Source of the DNA: JBKPHS01 sp046729975 | GTDB lineage: Bacteria; Actinomycetota; Thermoleophilia; Solirubrobacterales; Thermoleophilaceae | Assembly (NCBI GenBank): GCA_046729975.1 | Contig: JBKPHS010000063.1 | Coordinates: 1-23,911 of the forward strand | Reading direction: 5' to 3' | Length of the DNA stretch: 23,911 nucleotides | Part shown: piece by piece, positions 5,948-13,820 of the stretch | How positions within the stretch are numbered: position 1 is the first letter of the stretch | Layout of the letters: every line of letters begins with the position of its first letter | Notes under the pieces: model-generated | Seen by the model: the letters and a program-made list of their open reading frames with translations, nothing else | What the model was told of the DNA's origin: nothing | The model's database searches: none | Position numbers and translations under genes: made by a program

Positions 5948-8344
5948 GTGGCAGCCCGCACCCGCTCTGCATTCGGCGCGCTGGCCGCCGCGGGGATCGG
6001 CTCGCTCGGGCTCTGGTACCAGCTCTTCAGGCGCCCGCTGCCGCGTACCCGCGGGGCCACACGGGTCTCCGGCCTCGACGCTCCCGTCGACATCGGCCGG
6101 GATCGCTTCGGCGTGCCGCGGATCGAGGCGCACAGCCTTCCGGACGCCGCCTTCGGCCACGGCTTCGTACACGGCCAGGACCGGCTGTGGCAGATGGAGT
6201 TCTACCGTCGGGTTGCGGCCGGCCGGCTCTCGGAGGTGACCGGGCCGGACGGACTCCTGGTCGACCGGATGATGCGCACCTTCGGGCTCCACCGAGCCGC
6301 CGAGCGGGAGGTCGCGGAGCTTCCGGCGGGCGACCGCGAGCTGCTCGAGGCCTATTCCGAGGGCGTCAACGCCGCCATCGATCAGCTCCCCGCGCTGCCA
6401 CTCGAGCTCCAGATCCTGCGGCTGCGGCCTGAGCGCTGGGCGCCCTCCGACAGCCTGGCGATGGGCAAGGTCCTCGCGCTCGGGCTCTCGACCAACATGG
6501 AGCAGGAGCTGTTTCGCGCCGACCTGGTTCGGCTCGTCGGGCCGGAGAAGGCCGCCCGCCTAGAGCCGAACTACCCCGCCGGCAACTCCGTCGTCGTGAC
6601 CCCGGGAGAGCCGTGGAGCGGGCACGGCGCGGCGATCGGCGAGCAGGTGGAGGCGGTCCGGGAGATGATCGGGCTCTCGCCGCAGCCGGCCGGCTCGAAC
6701 AACTGGGCGGTCTCGGGCGAGCGCTCGGCCACGGGCAGCCCGCTGCTGGCCGGCGATCCTCACCTCTCCCCGACGATGCCATGCATCTGGCACGCGGTGG
6801 AGCTCTCCGCGCCCGAGATCGAGCTGAGGGGCGCCTCCACCCCCGGCATCCCGGGCGTGGGCTTCGGCCAGTCGCGGCACGTGGCCTGGGCGTTCACGAA
6901 CGTCATGCCCGACGTTCAGGACCTCTTCGTCGAGCACATCCGCGAGCCCGTCGACGGCGGCGTGCCCGAGTACGAGTTCCAGGGCGAGTGGCTGCCGGTC
7001 ACGCTGCACCGGGAGGAGATCGGCGTCAGCGGCCGCTCGGAGCCCGAGGTCCTGGAGGTGCGCGAGACCCACCACGGGCCGATCGTCAACGGTCCTCTGG
7101 GGGCGCGGGATGCCGAGCCGCTGGCGCTCGCCTGGACCGGGCTGCGGCATCCCTGGTTCGTCGGGCTCGCGCTCGACGGCGGCGACGTCCAGAGCGGCGC
7201 CGAGCTCGTGGAGCGGATGCGCGAGTACCGGGTCCACTGCCTGAACCTCGTCTGGGCGGACTCGGGCGGGAACATCGGCTACAAGCTCGTCGGGAGCCTG
7301 CCGAAGCGCCGCGGCAACTGCCCGGACGTTCCCAAGCCCGGCTGGACCGGCGAATACGAATGGGAGGGCTACGTTCCCTACGAGGAGCTGCCCGAGATCG
7401 TCAATCCCGAGGGCGGCGTGCTCGTGACCGCCAACAACCAGGTCGCTCCCGACGACTACCCGTACCACATCACGAGCGAGTATCTGGACGGCTTCCGCGC
7501 GGCCCGCGTCGAGCAGCTGCTCGCCGATCGAGAGAAGCTGACGCTCGACGACTTCGAGCGCATCCAGGTCGACGTCTACTCGATCCCCGGTGAGCGCACC
7601 GCGCACCGCCTGGCGAGGCTCCGGCCACCCGGCCAGCGCGAGGTGCGCGCCATCGAGCGGCTGAAGAGCTGGGACCACTGCCTAGACCCGCGGACGATCG
7701 CCGGGACGATCTACCAGGCGTTCACCGTCCACTTCGCGCGCAACTTCGCCGAGGCCGCCATCGGCGACACCGACGAGGCGAAGCGGTGGCTGTCGAAGTC
7801 CCTGCTCGGCTTCTCGCCGATGATGTCGTCCTTCTGGCGCTGGCACGCGCGGCTGCTCGACCTCTGGGACGAGGGTGACCCGGACCTGATCGGAGGCCGC
7901 TCGTGGGACGAGCTGGCCGTGAGCGCGCTCTCCGACGCGCTCGACGAGCTCGAGCGCAGCTTCGGGCACGACCCGGCCGGATGGGAGTGGGGCCGCGTTC
8001 ACAACGTCCGCTTCGGACACGCTCTCGGCGGCGGCGACTCGACGGCATCGAGACTGCTCGAACGCCTGCTCTCGCGACGCGCGCCCGCCGGCGGCGGCCA
8101 GGAGACCGTGGCGCAGATGAGCTTCCTCGCCCACGATGGCGACTACACGGCGATCGTGGTCCCCTCGTACCGCATGCTCGCGGACCTCGGGGACCCCGAC
8201 AGCTCGCGCTGGGTCCACACCACCGGCCAGTCCGGGCACCCGGGCAGCCCGCACTACGACGATCTGCTGCGGGACTGGCTGGCGGGGCGCACTCACCCCG
8301 TCGGCCAGCCCGCGGAGGACACGCTCAGGCTGGTCCCCGCTTAG
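5948..8344 (+). CDS. Penicillin-acylase-family N-terminal-nucleophile amidohydrolase (S45)
   Basis: The 798-residue precursor has the acylase layout: a hydrophobic N-terminal segment (about 8-25, signal peptide or anchor), an alpha chain, and the autocleavage site at Gly249-Ser250 (GSNNWAVSG). Ser250 would become the N-terminal nucleophile of a 549-residue beta chain. The motif HGFVHGQDRLWQME (71-84) is typical of the alpha chain, and AGDPHLSPTMPC of the early beta chain. The protein should act outside the membrane. Members cleave amides such as beta-lactam side chains, cyclic lipopeptide acyl groups or acyl-homoserine lactones; which one applies cannot be read here. The GTG start is set by a leaderless-type -10. 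It is the first gene of a tight row, with the PPOX gene beginning 3 bases after its stop. Confidence 0.92.
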   Translation: MAARTRSAFGALAAAGIGSLGLWYQLFRRPLPRTRGATRVSGLDAPVDIGRDRFGVPRIEAHSLPDAAFGHGFVHGQDRLWQMEFYRRVAAGRLSEVTGPDGLLVDRMMRTFGLHRAAEREVAELPAGDRELLEAYSEGVNAAIDQLPALPLELQILRLRPERWAPSDSLAMGKVLALGLSTNMEQELFRADLVRLVGPEKAARLEPNYPAGNSVVVTPGEPWSGHGAAIGEQVEAVREMIGLSPQPAGSNNWAVSGERSATGSPLLAGDPHLSPTMPCIWHAVELSAPEIELRGASTPGIPGVGFGQSRHVAWAFTNVMPDVQDLFVEHIREPVDGGVPEYEFQGEWLPVTLHREEIGVSGRSEPEVLEVRETHHGPIVNGPLGARDAEPLALAWTGLRHPWFVGLALDGGDVQSGAELVERMREYRVHCLNLVWADSGGNIGYKLVGSLPKRRGNCPDVPKPGWTGEYEWEGYVPYEELPEIVNPEGGVLVTANNQVAPDDYPYHITSEYLDGFRAARVEQLLADREKLTLDDFERIQVDVYSIPGERTAHRLARLRPPGQREVRAIERLKSWDHCLDPRTIAGTIYQAFTVHFARNFAEAAIGDTDEAKRWLSKSLLGFSPMMSSFWRWHARLLDLWDEGDPDLIGGRSWDELAVSALSDALDELERSFGHDPAGWEWGRVHNVRFGHALGGGDSTASRLLERLLSRRAPAGGGQETVAQMSFLAHDGDYTAIVVPSYRMLADLGDPDSSRWVHTTGQSGHPGSPHYDDLLRDWLAGRTHPVGQPAEDTLRLVPA

Positions 8345-8347
8345 CGC

Positions 8348-8815
8348 ATGGCCTCGCGCCGGGACCAGATCAAGATGTCCGACGAGGAGGTCCGGGCCTT
8401 CCTCGACGAGCAGATGATCGTCAGCGTGGCGACAGTCGGGCCGAGGGGCCGTCCACATCTGGTGTCGCTCTGGTACGTGCCCGACGGGACCGTCCTGCGC
8501 GGCTGGACCTACGCCAAGTCGCAGAAGGCGAGGAACCTGGAGCGCGATCCGCGTGCGACGCTCCTGGTGGATGCCGGAGTCCAATACCAGGAGCTGCGCG
8601 GCGTGATGCTCGAATGCGACGTCGGGCTCCAGCGTGAGACCGATGACGTGGAGCGCTTCGGGCTCGCGCTGTTCAGCCGCTACGGGGGCGGCTCGGAGCC
8701 CAGCGAGGAGGTGCGCCAGATGGTCGCCGCGCAGGCGCCCAAGCGCGTCGCCCTCACCTTCAGGCCCACGCGCGTCGTGACCTGGGACCACCGCAAGCTC
8801 GGCGGCGTCTACTGA
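8348..8815 (+). CDS. Pyridoxamine 5'-phosphate oxidase-fold flavin/F420-binding protein
   Basis: This 155-residue protein has the split beta-barrel signature of the PPOX superfamily. An N-terminal helix with FLDEQMIVSVATVG is followed by a GRPHLVSLWYVPDG strand pair and by the KARNLERDPRATLLVD segment, which in PPOX proteins contacts the phosphate of FMN or F420. Many short actinobacterial members use F420 rather than FMN, so F420-dependent reduction is possible but not shown. The substrate is unknown. The gene starts 3 bases after the acylase stop, and its own TGA overlaps the rmlA ATG by one base (TGATG), so it is translated as part of the same operon. Confidence 0.85.
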   Translation: MASRRDQIKMSDEEVRAFLDEQMIVSVATVGPRGRPHLVSLWYVPDGTVLRGWTYAKSQKARNLERDPRATLLVDAGVQYQELRGVMLECDVGLQRETDDVERFGLALFSRYGGGSEPSEEVRQMVAAQAPKRVALTFRPTRVVTWDHRKLGGVY

Positions 8816-9888
8816 TGGAGCAGCTCAAGGGCCTGATCCTCTCCGGCGGCAAGGGCACGCGGCTGCGCCCGATCACGCATACGAGCGCCAAGCAGCTCAT
8901 CCCGGTCGCCAACAAGCCCGTGCTCTTCTACGGGCTCGAGGCGATGGCCACGGCGGGCATCCGCGACGTGGGGATCATCATCGCCCCCGAGACCGGTGAC
9001 GAAATCCGAGCGGCCGCCGGCGACGGCTCGCGCTTCGGCGTCTCGATCAGCTACATCGAGCAGGAGGCGCCGCTCGGCCTGGCCCACGCCGTGCTGACCG
9101 CGGAGGAGTTCCTGGCGGGGACCCCGTTCGTCATGTATCTCGGCGACAACCTGCTGCGCGACGGGATCAACGAGCTGGTCGCGCAGTTCCGCGAGGAGGA
9201 GCCCGACGCGCTGATCCTGCTCACGCCGGTTCCGGATCCGCACAACTACGGCGTCGCCGAGCTGAACGGCGACAAGGTGGCGCGGCTCGTGGAGAAGCCG
9301 AGCGAGCCGGACACGGACCTCGCGCTCGTCGGCGTCTACATGTTCACTCCGCCGATCTTCGAGGCGGCACGCGCGATCCGGCCCTCCGGGCGCGGCGAGC
9401 TCGAGATCACGGACGCGATCCAGCATCTCGTGGACAGCGGGCTGCGGGTCGACCCGCACATCGTGCACGGCTGGTGGAAGGACACCGGCCGCGTGGAGGA
9501 CATGCTCGAGGCGAACCGCCTGATCCTCGACGACCTCACGGAGCGGCTCGACGGCGAGCTCGTCGACTCGCGGGTCGAGGGCCGGGTGGTCGTGGAGACT
9601 GGGGCGCGGCTCGAGCGGGCGACGGTGAGGGGCCCGGCGATCGTCGGCGCCGGCTCCGAGATCACGGACGCCTACATCGGGCCCTACACGGCGATCGGGG
9701 AGGACGTCCGCATCTCCCACGCGGAGATCGAGCACTCGATCGTGCTGTCCGGCTCTTCCCTGAACGACCTCCAGGGCCGCGTGGAGGCCAGCCTGATCGG
9801 CAGGAACGTCGCGATCTCCCGCAGCCCGGCGCTGCCGAAGGCCTACCGCTTCGTGGTGGGCGACAACGCCGAGATCGCGATTCTGTAG
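8815..9888 (+). CDS. rmlA: Glucose-1-phosphate thymidylyltransferase, long StrD-like form
   Basis: The enzyme joins dTTP and glucose-1-phosphate to make dTDP-glucose, the first step of dTDP-deoxysugar synthesis. The nucleotidyltransferase loop GGKGTRLRP is at residues 11-19, followed by YLGDNLL and the VEKPSEP loop in the sugar-binding half. At 357 residues it is longer than the usual RfbA of about 290. The extra C-terminal part (about 255-357) has hexapeptide-like repeats of a left-handed beta-helix, as in StrD-type enzymes of secondary-metabolite clusters. A uridylyltransferase activity is less likely given rmlD and rmlB downstream. It starts by one-base overlap with the PPOX stop. Confidence 0.9.
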   Translation: MEQLKGLILSGGKGTRLRPITHTSAKQLIPVANKPVLFYGLEAMATAGIRDVGIIIAPETGDEIRAAAGDGSRFGVSISYIEQEAPLGLAHAVLTAEEFLAGTPFVMYLGDNLLRDGINELVAQFREEEPDALILLTPVPDPHNYGVAELNGDKVARLVEKPSEPDTDLALVGVYMFTPPIFEAARAIRPSGRGELEITDAIQHLVDSGLRVDPHIVHGWWKDTGRVEDMLEANRLILDDLTERLDGELVDSRVEGRVVVETGARLERATVRGPAIVGAGSEITDAYIGPYTAIGEDVRISHAEIEHSIVLSGSSLNDLQGRVEASLIGRNVAISRSPALPKAYRFVVGDNAEIAIL

Positions 9889-9922
9889 CAGCGAGCCGGC
9901 CGCGGCTGATATCCATGTCGGC

Positions 9923-10765
9923 GTGAAGATCCTCGTTACCGGCGGCGGGGGGATGCTCGGCAGCGACGTGGTGCGTGCGGCCGGGTTCGTGAACCACGAG
10001 ACCGTCGCCCCCACGAGCTCCGAGATGGACGTGCGCGACGCCGCGGCGGTCTCCCGCGTGATACGGGAGGAAAGGCCCGACGCGGTCGTCGGCTGCGCCG
10101 GCTACACCGACGTCGACGGCGCCGAGGACGACCTCCGGAGCGCGATGGAGGTCAACGGCGATGGCAGCGCGAACGTCGCCGCCGCGGCCAACGAGGTCGG
10201 CGCGCGCGTCGTGTACGTCTCGACCGACTACGTCTTCGACGGCTCCAAGGGCGAGCCCTATGTGGAGTCGGATCCACCGCACCCGCGCTCGATCTACGGG
10301 CAGACGAAGCTGGCGGGCGAGCACGAGACGGCCACGCTCAACCCACGCCACTTCATCGTCCGGTCGTCCTGGCTATTCGGCACGCACGGCCGCAACTTCG
10401 TCGAGACGATGCTCGCGCTCGCGAGCGATCACGGGGAGGTCCTGGTGGTCCGCGACCAGGTCGGCTGTCCCACGTACACGGCTCACCTCGCGGACGCGCT
10501 CGTCCGGCTCGTCGACACCGAGGCGTACGGCATCCACCACATCGCCGGCGCGGGCGAGTGCTCCTGGTACGACTTCGCGCTCGAGATCTTCAGGCAGGCG
10601 GGGGTTGACTCCCGGGTGATGTCGCTCACCACCGACGAGCTCGCGCGCCCCGCGCCGCGGCCTCCCTACTCGGTGCTCGCTACCGAGCGGCGTGAGGCGA
10701 TCCACCTTCCGGACTGGCGGGAGGGGCTCGCGAGCTACCTCGCCGAGCGCACCGTGAGCGCGTGA
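9923..10765 (+). CDS. rmlD: dTDP-4-dehydrorhamnose reductase family protein
   Basis: This short-chain dehydrogenase/reductase of the RmlD class has 280 residues, the usual length. The NAD(P)-binding motif is Gly7-x2-Gly10-x2-Gly13 (TGGGGMLG), STDYVFDG is at 100-107, and the catalytic pair is Tyr125-x3-Lys129 in YGQTK. In the rhamnose pathway it reduces the 4-keto group of dTDP-4-keto-L-rhamnose. As rmlC is absent here, it might instead act on an unepimerised intermediate; that is inference. The GTG start is 34 bases after rmlA and is preceded by TGATAT, which suggests an additional, possibly leaderless, promoter. The stop overlaps the rmlB start (GTGA). Confidence 0.9.
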   Translation: MKILVTGGGGMLGSDVVRAAGFVNHETVAPTSSEMDVRDAAAVSRVIREERPDAVVGCAGYTDVDGAEDDLRSAMEVNGDGSANVAAAANEVGARVVYVSTDYVFDGSKGEPYVESDPPHPRSIYGQTKLAGEHETATLNPRHFIVRSSWLFGTHGRNFVETMLALASDHGEVLVVRDQVGCPTYTAHLADALVRLVDTEAYGIHHIAGAGECSWYDFALEIFRQAGVDSRVMSLTTDELARPAPRPPYSVLATERREAIHLPDWREGLASYLAERTVSA

Positions 10766-11763
10766 GGCTGCTGGTCCCCGGAGCTGCCGGCTTCATCGGC
10801 TCGGCGTACGTGCGCCTCGTCCTCGACGAGCGTCCGGGCGATGAGCTGGTCGTCCTCGACAAGCTCACCTACGCGGGCCGCCGCGAGAACCTCGCCGACG
10901 TCGAGGACCGGATCGCGTTCGTCCACGGTGCGATCGAGGACAAGGACCTCGTGCTCGAGGTGATGGCGGGCTGCGACGCCGTCGTCAACTTCGCGGCCGA
11001 GTCCCACGTGGACCGCTCTATCGCCGACCAGGACGCGTTCGCCCGCACGCACGTGATCGGCACCTCCGTGCTGCTCGACGCCGCGCGGGAGCTGGGCGTC
11101 GCGCGCTTCGTCCAGGTCTCCACCGATGAGGTGTACGGCTCGATCGAGGACGGCTCGTTCACCGAGTCCTCGCCGCTCAACCCCTCCTCGCCGTACAGCG
11201 CCACCAAGGCGGCCGGGGACCTGCTCGTCTCGGCGCACGTGCACACCTACGGCATCGAGGCGCTTGTCTGCCGCGGCTCGAACAACTACGGCCCGCGCCA
11301 GCACCCGGAGAAGCTGATCCCGCTCTGCGTGCTGAACGCGCTGGCGGGCGATCCCCTGCCCGTGTACGGCGACGGGCGCCAGGTGCGCAACTGGCTGTAC
11401 ATGGAGGACTTCGTGCGCGCGATCGATCTCGTCCTGCGTCAGGGGGCGCCCGGCGAGGCCTACAACGTCGGCGGGCCGGACGAGTGCGAGAACATCGACG
11501 TCGTCCGGAGCATCGTGGAGCTGACGGGCGCGGAGGAGTCGCTGATCGAGCACGTGACCGACCGCCCGGGTCACGACCGCCGCTACCCGCTCGCGTCGGA
11601 CAAGGTGCGGGCGCTCGGTTGGGAGCCGCGCACGCGGTTCGGCGAGGGGCTCGAGCGGACGGTCGACTGGTACCGGGCGAACGAGTGGTGGTGGGCGCCG
11701 ATCCGCAGCGGCGAGTATCGCGAGTACTACGAGCGCCAGTACGGCCGCAGGCTAGGTCGTTGA
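10762..11763 (+). CDS. rmlB: dTDP-glucose 4,6-dehydratase
   Basis: This 333-residue extended SDR enzyme converts dTDP-glucose to dTDP-4-keto-6-deoxyglucose. The NAD-binding motif is Gly7-x2-Gly10-x2-Gly13 (GAAGFIG). Thr121-Asp122-Glu123 lie in STDEVYG, which carries the acid/base residues of 4,6-dehydratases, and Tyr145-x3-Lys149 in YSATK. NNYGPRQHPEKLIP and GDGRQVRNWLYMEDF are typical of RmlB. The first glycine-rich loop reads VPGAAGFIG where VTGGAGFIG is usual, a small variation. The GTG start overlaps the rmlD stop by four bases, so the two are translationally coupled. Its order after rmlD, and the lack of rmlC, differ from the common rmlBDAC sets. Confidence 0.93.
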   Translation: MRLLVPGAAGFIGSAYVRLVLDERPGDELVVLDKLTYAGRRENLADVEDRIAFVHGAIEDKDLVLEVMAGCDAVVNFAAESHVDRSIADQDAFARTHVIGTSVLLDAARELGVARFVQVSTDEVYGSIEDGSFTESSPLNPSSPYSATKAAGDLLVSAHVHTYGIEALVCRGSNNYGPRQHPEKLIPLCVLNALAGDPLPVYGDGRQVRNWLYMEDFVRAIDLVLRQGAPGEAYNVGGPDECENIDVVRSIVELTGAEESLIEHVTDRPGHDRRYPLASDKVRALGWEPRTRFGEGLERTVDWYRANEWWWAPIRSGEYREYYERQYGRRLGR

Positions 11764-11966
11764 CTCCGAATTAGCGACCTCTCGGACTACTCTCTAGGCC
11801 GCCCGAGCGCGACCGTCCGCCGCGTAGGCGCGGATTATCTGGATCGCGTTCTCGAGCGCAGAAGGCGACCGGAGTCGCGCCAACGGTCACGGATCCGGAC
11901 GAGCAGGGTGTTCTGGAAGCTCGGGCTCCCCCCGCCGCCGCCCCGCGAGCGGCCACGAGTTTCCGC

Positions 11967-12815
11967 TTGACGACCCGGCTTCGGACCGAGACCCTGAGCC
12001 GCGTGCGAGCGGTAGCGGCGTCGTTCCGGTGGTTATTGCCCGTGCTGGTCCTCGCGCTGGGGATGCCTGCCTGCGGCGGCGGGTCCGAGAAGTCGGCTTC
12101 GAGCGATGTAGCCGGCAGGGAAACGACGGCGACCGACGGTGATGGTGCCTCGGGGCGTGCCGAGGGCGGAGCCAGCACCGGGACCGTCGAGGCGCCCGAC
12201 GCAACCGACGACGCCCGTCCGCCCCGGGCTTCGATCGCGCCGCTGCCACGGCGACTTCAGGCGCGACTCGAGGCGGGCGGCTTCTGGCAGCGTGGGTGTC
12301 CGGTCGCTCGCTCCGACCTGCGGCTGCTCACTGTTCCCTACCGGGGCTTCGACCGGCGGGCTCACACCGGGCAGCTGATCGTGAACGAAAGCGCCGCTCG
12401 CCCGCTCGCCCGCGTGTTCAGACAGCTCTACCGGCTGCATTTCCCGATCCGCCACATGACCATCGCCGACGTCTACGGTCCACCGCGTACCAGACCCCGC
12501 GACGGCGACCTCACCGGCTCGTTCGAGTGCCGGCAAGCAGTCCCGTCTCCATGCACTGGCGGCCGGGCGACCGGCTCTTGGTCAATGCACGCGTATGGGC
12601 TCGCGGTCGACCTGAACCCAGTCGAAAACCCCTATGTCGGCTGCGGTCAGAGTCGCGATCCCACGGCTAGGCGCTATCGCGACCGCTCCCGGCACCGACC
12701 CGGAATGGTGACCCCGCAGGTCGTCGAAGCCTTCCGCTCGATCGGCTGGGGCTGGGGCGGCTCGTGGAGCGGGAACACGAAGGACTACATGCACTTCTCT
12801 GCGACGGGGCACTAG
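11967..12815 (+). CDS. M15-family peptidoglycan peptidase, probable lipoprotein
   Basis: The C-terminal domain has the zinc ligands of M15 peptidases: His208-x6-Asp215 in SMHAYGLAVDLNP and His276 in DYMHFS. The intervening WGWGGSWSG resembles M15C L-alanyl-D-glutamate or D-Ala-D-Ala peptidases, so it likely trims cell-wall peptides outside the membrane. The N-terminus has a basic stretch, a hydrophobic segment (about 21-33) and Cys36 in GMPACGGGS, a weak lipobox, followed by a low-complexity Gly/Ser/Ala/Asp linker (about 37-90). That pattern suits a lipoprotein. The TTG at 11967 gives 282 residues; the GTG at 12003 would remove 12 and leave a more usual signal peptide. The 203-base gap after rmlB suggests separate transcription. 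Confidence 0.85.
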   Translation: MTTRLRTETLSRVRAVAASFRWLLPVLVLALGMPACGGGSEKSASSDVAGRETTATDGDGASGRAEGGASTGTVEAPDATDDARPPRASIAPLPRRLQARLEAGGFWQRGCPVARSDLRLLTVPYRGFDRRAHTGQLIVNESAARPLARVFRQLYRLHFPIRHMTIADVYGPPRTRPRDGDLTGSFECRQAVPSPCTGGRATGSWSMHAYGLAVDLNPVENPYVGCGQSRDPTARRYRDRSRHRPGMVTPQVVEAFRSIGWGWGGSWSGNTKDYMHFSATGH

Positions 12816-12845
12816 CCGCACCACGCTGGCCCTCGCGGCGCCACC

Positions 12846-12874
12846 CTAGAGGGCACCGGGCGATTGCCCTCTAG
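12846..12874. terminator. Perfect 10-bp hairpin between convergent genes
   Basis: CTAGAGGGCA (12846-12855) and TGCCCTCTAG (12865-12874) pair without mismatch around a 9-base loop, 30 bases after the peptidase stop and 9 bases after the stop of the small minus-strand gene. The symmetrical position fits a bidirectional terminator. There is no T-tract on either side. Confidence 0.55.
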
Positions 12875-12883
12875 CCGCGCACG

Positions 12884-13072
12884 CTACGTGCTGACGGCCT
12901 TTGCCTCCGGCAGGCCCACAGCCTGCTCGGTGTTGATCTCGTAGTAGGTCTGCTCGCTTGCGTCGCCCAAGGCCTGGTCGACGAGCTCGCGAACGGTGTC
13001 GACGGAGTCTGCTTCCCAGATACAGGTGGCCGCGCTGAAGTCCTGGCTCGGGCAGAACTGGAGCAGTCGCAC
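12884..13072 (-). CDS. Small conserved-looking protein, possibly 5'-truncated
   Basis: Within a gap of about 430 bases (12816-13243), this frame encodes about 62 residues with FCPSQDFSAATCIWEADSVD, then VRELVDQALGD and a YYEINTEQAVGLP tail. This looks like the C-terminal half of small actinobacterial proteins of about 90-100 residues that carry a WEADSV-type motif and a VGLP ending; the family is recalled, not searched. The frame stays open upstream to about 13186 but has no other usual start, and GTG 13072 directly abuts a GGAG, too close for a ribosome binding site. Either a non-standard start is used, or the N-terminal half has been lost and this is a remnant. The rest of the gap holds the 12846-12874 hairpin and nothing else I can identify. 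Confidence 0.45.
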   Translation of the reverse strand: MRLLQFCPSQDFSAATCIWEADSVDTVRELVDQALGDASEQTYYEINTEQAVGLPEAKAVST

Positions 13073-13243
13073 TCCTTCGTGGGGCTCGAAGAGCGATTGG
13101 CCTCTCGACTGGGCCGACTCGGGGTCGGAACGCGATGGATGACGCCGCCGGCAGCCGAGACAAGCCGCGGGTGCCCCGATTACTCATCCCGGCGCCCTTC
13201 GCGGACGCAATCCCGCCTAGTAGGCTGACGCCGCACGGGGCAC

Positions 13244-13624
13244 ATGCCGGTCGACCTGGTCATCGACATCGAGAACGCCCCCGGGGCGCTCGCGGAGGTC
13301 GCAGCCGCGATAAGCGATGCCGGCGTGAACATCGCAGCGGCCACATGCATCGGGTCAGGGGAGCGGGCCGAGCTGCACATCCTCGTCCCTCATGCTGAGC
13401 CCGCGAAGCGTGCGCTGGCGATTTCCCATCTCGGCATCACCCGTGAGCGCGAGGTCGTCGTCGTCGATGTCGAGGATCGTCCCGGCGTGCTGGCGGACCT
13501 GACTCGCAAGATCGCCCGCGCTGGAGTCAACCTCGATCTCGTGTATGTCGCCACCCAGAATCGCATCGTCTTCGGGGCGCCCGACGTGGGTGCTCTCAAA
13601 ACTGCGCTCGACGCCGGGAGCTGA
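13244..13624 (+). CDS. Tandem ACT-domain protein
   Basis: This 126-residue protein consists of two ACT domains. The first (about 3-65) begins VDLVIDIENAPGALAEVAAAISDAGVN, and the second (about 69-125) has VVVDVEDRPGVLADLTRKIARAGVN. Both carry the Pro-Gly turn before the first helix, where ACT domains bind small ligands such as amino acids. Stand-alone double-ACT proteins are thought to be ligand-sensing regulators; the ligand and partner are unknown. A TAGGCT hexamer ends about 16 bases before the ATG and could be the -10. After the TGA the same frame stays open for 61 more codons, to TAG at 13808. Confidence 0.83.
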   Translation: MPVDLVIDIENAPGALAEVAAAISDAGVNIAAATCIGSGERAELHILVPHAEPAKRALAISHLGITREREVVVVDVEDRPGVLADLTRKIARAGVNLDLVYVATQNRIVFGAPDVGALKTALDAGS

Positions 13625-13722
13625 CGGCGGCGTCGTCGGGAGCCCGAGTACGCCTTAGACCCGCAGGTCCAATGGGCCCAGTCCTCGGTGGCCATCGAAT
13701 CACGCAGGCGCGGAATGCGGGC

Positions 13723-13741
13723 GGCTGGTTTCGAACCAGTC
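13723..13741. terminator. Hairpin in the gap after the ACT gene
   Basis: GGCTGGTT (13723-13730) pairs with AACCAGTC (13734-13741) around a TCG loop, with one G-T wobble. It lies in the 196-base gap between the ACT gene and the next ABC operon and may end the ACT transcript. A T-tract is absent. Confidence 0.3.
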
Positions 13742-13807
13742 TTCTCGGAGGGCGATCCGGGCGGGTGGCGCGTCATCCGCGGGTGCGGGAATGGGGAATC
13801 AACCGTC

Positions 13808-13813
13808 TAGCCT
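13808..13813 (+). promoter_or_regulatory. -10-like TAGCCT placing a leaderless GTG start at 13821
   Basis: TAGCCT is followed by 7 bases and then GTG at 13821, the spacing expected for a transcript starting at its own start codon. It supports 13821 over the upstream in-frame ATG at 13791, which would lie before the transcript start. No clear -35 was found. Confidence 0.4.
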
Positions 13814-13820
13814 GAGGCGA

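Noticed and set aside
4735..6432. Long plus-strand open frame of 565 codons
   Set aside because: It is antisense to the DUF2130-like gene and runs through the structured element into the acylase in another frame. Its Arg/Leu/Val-rich composition is typical of shadow frames in GC-rich DNA.
11764..11966. 203-base gap with small hairpins (for example CCGCG/CGCGG near 11820)
   Set aside because: The stems are only 5 bp, lack a T-tract and have no second copy; no promoter or RNA gene could be supported.
13723..13741. T-arm-like sequence (GGTTCGAAACC on the minus strand) suggesting a tRNA
   Set aside because: No D-arm, anticodon arm or acceptor stem can be formed around it on either strand; it is better seen as a simple hairpin.
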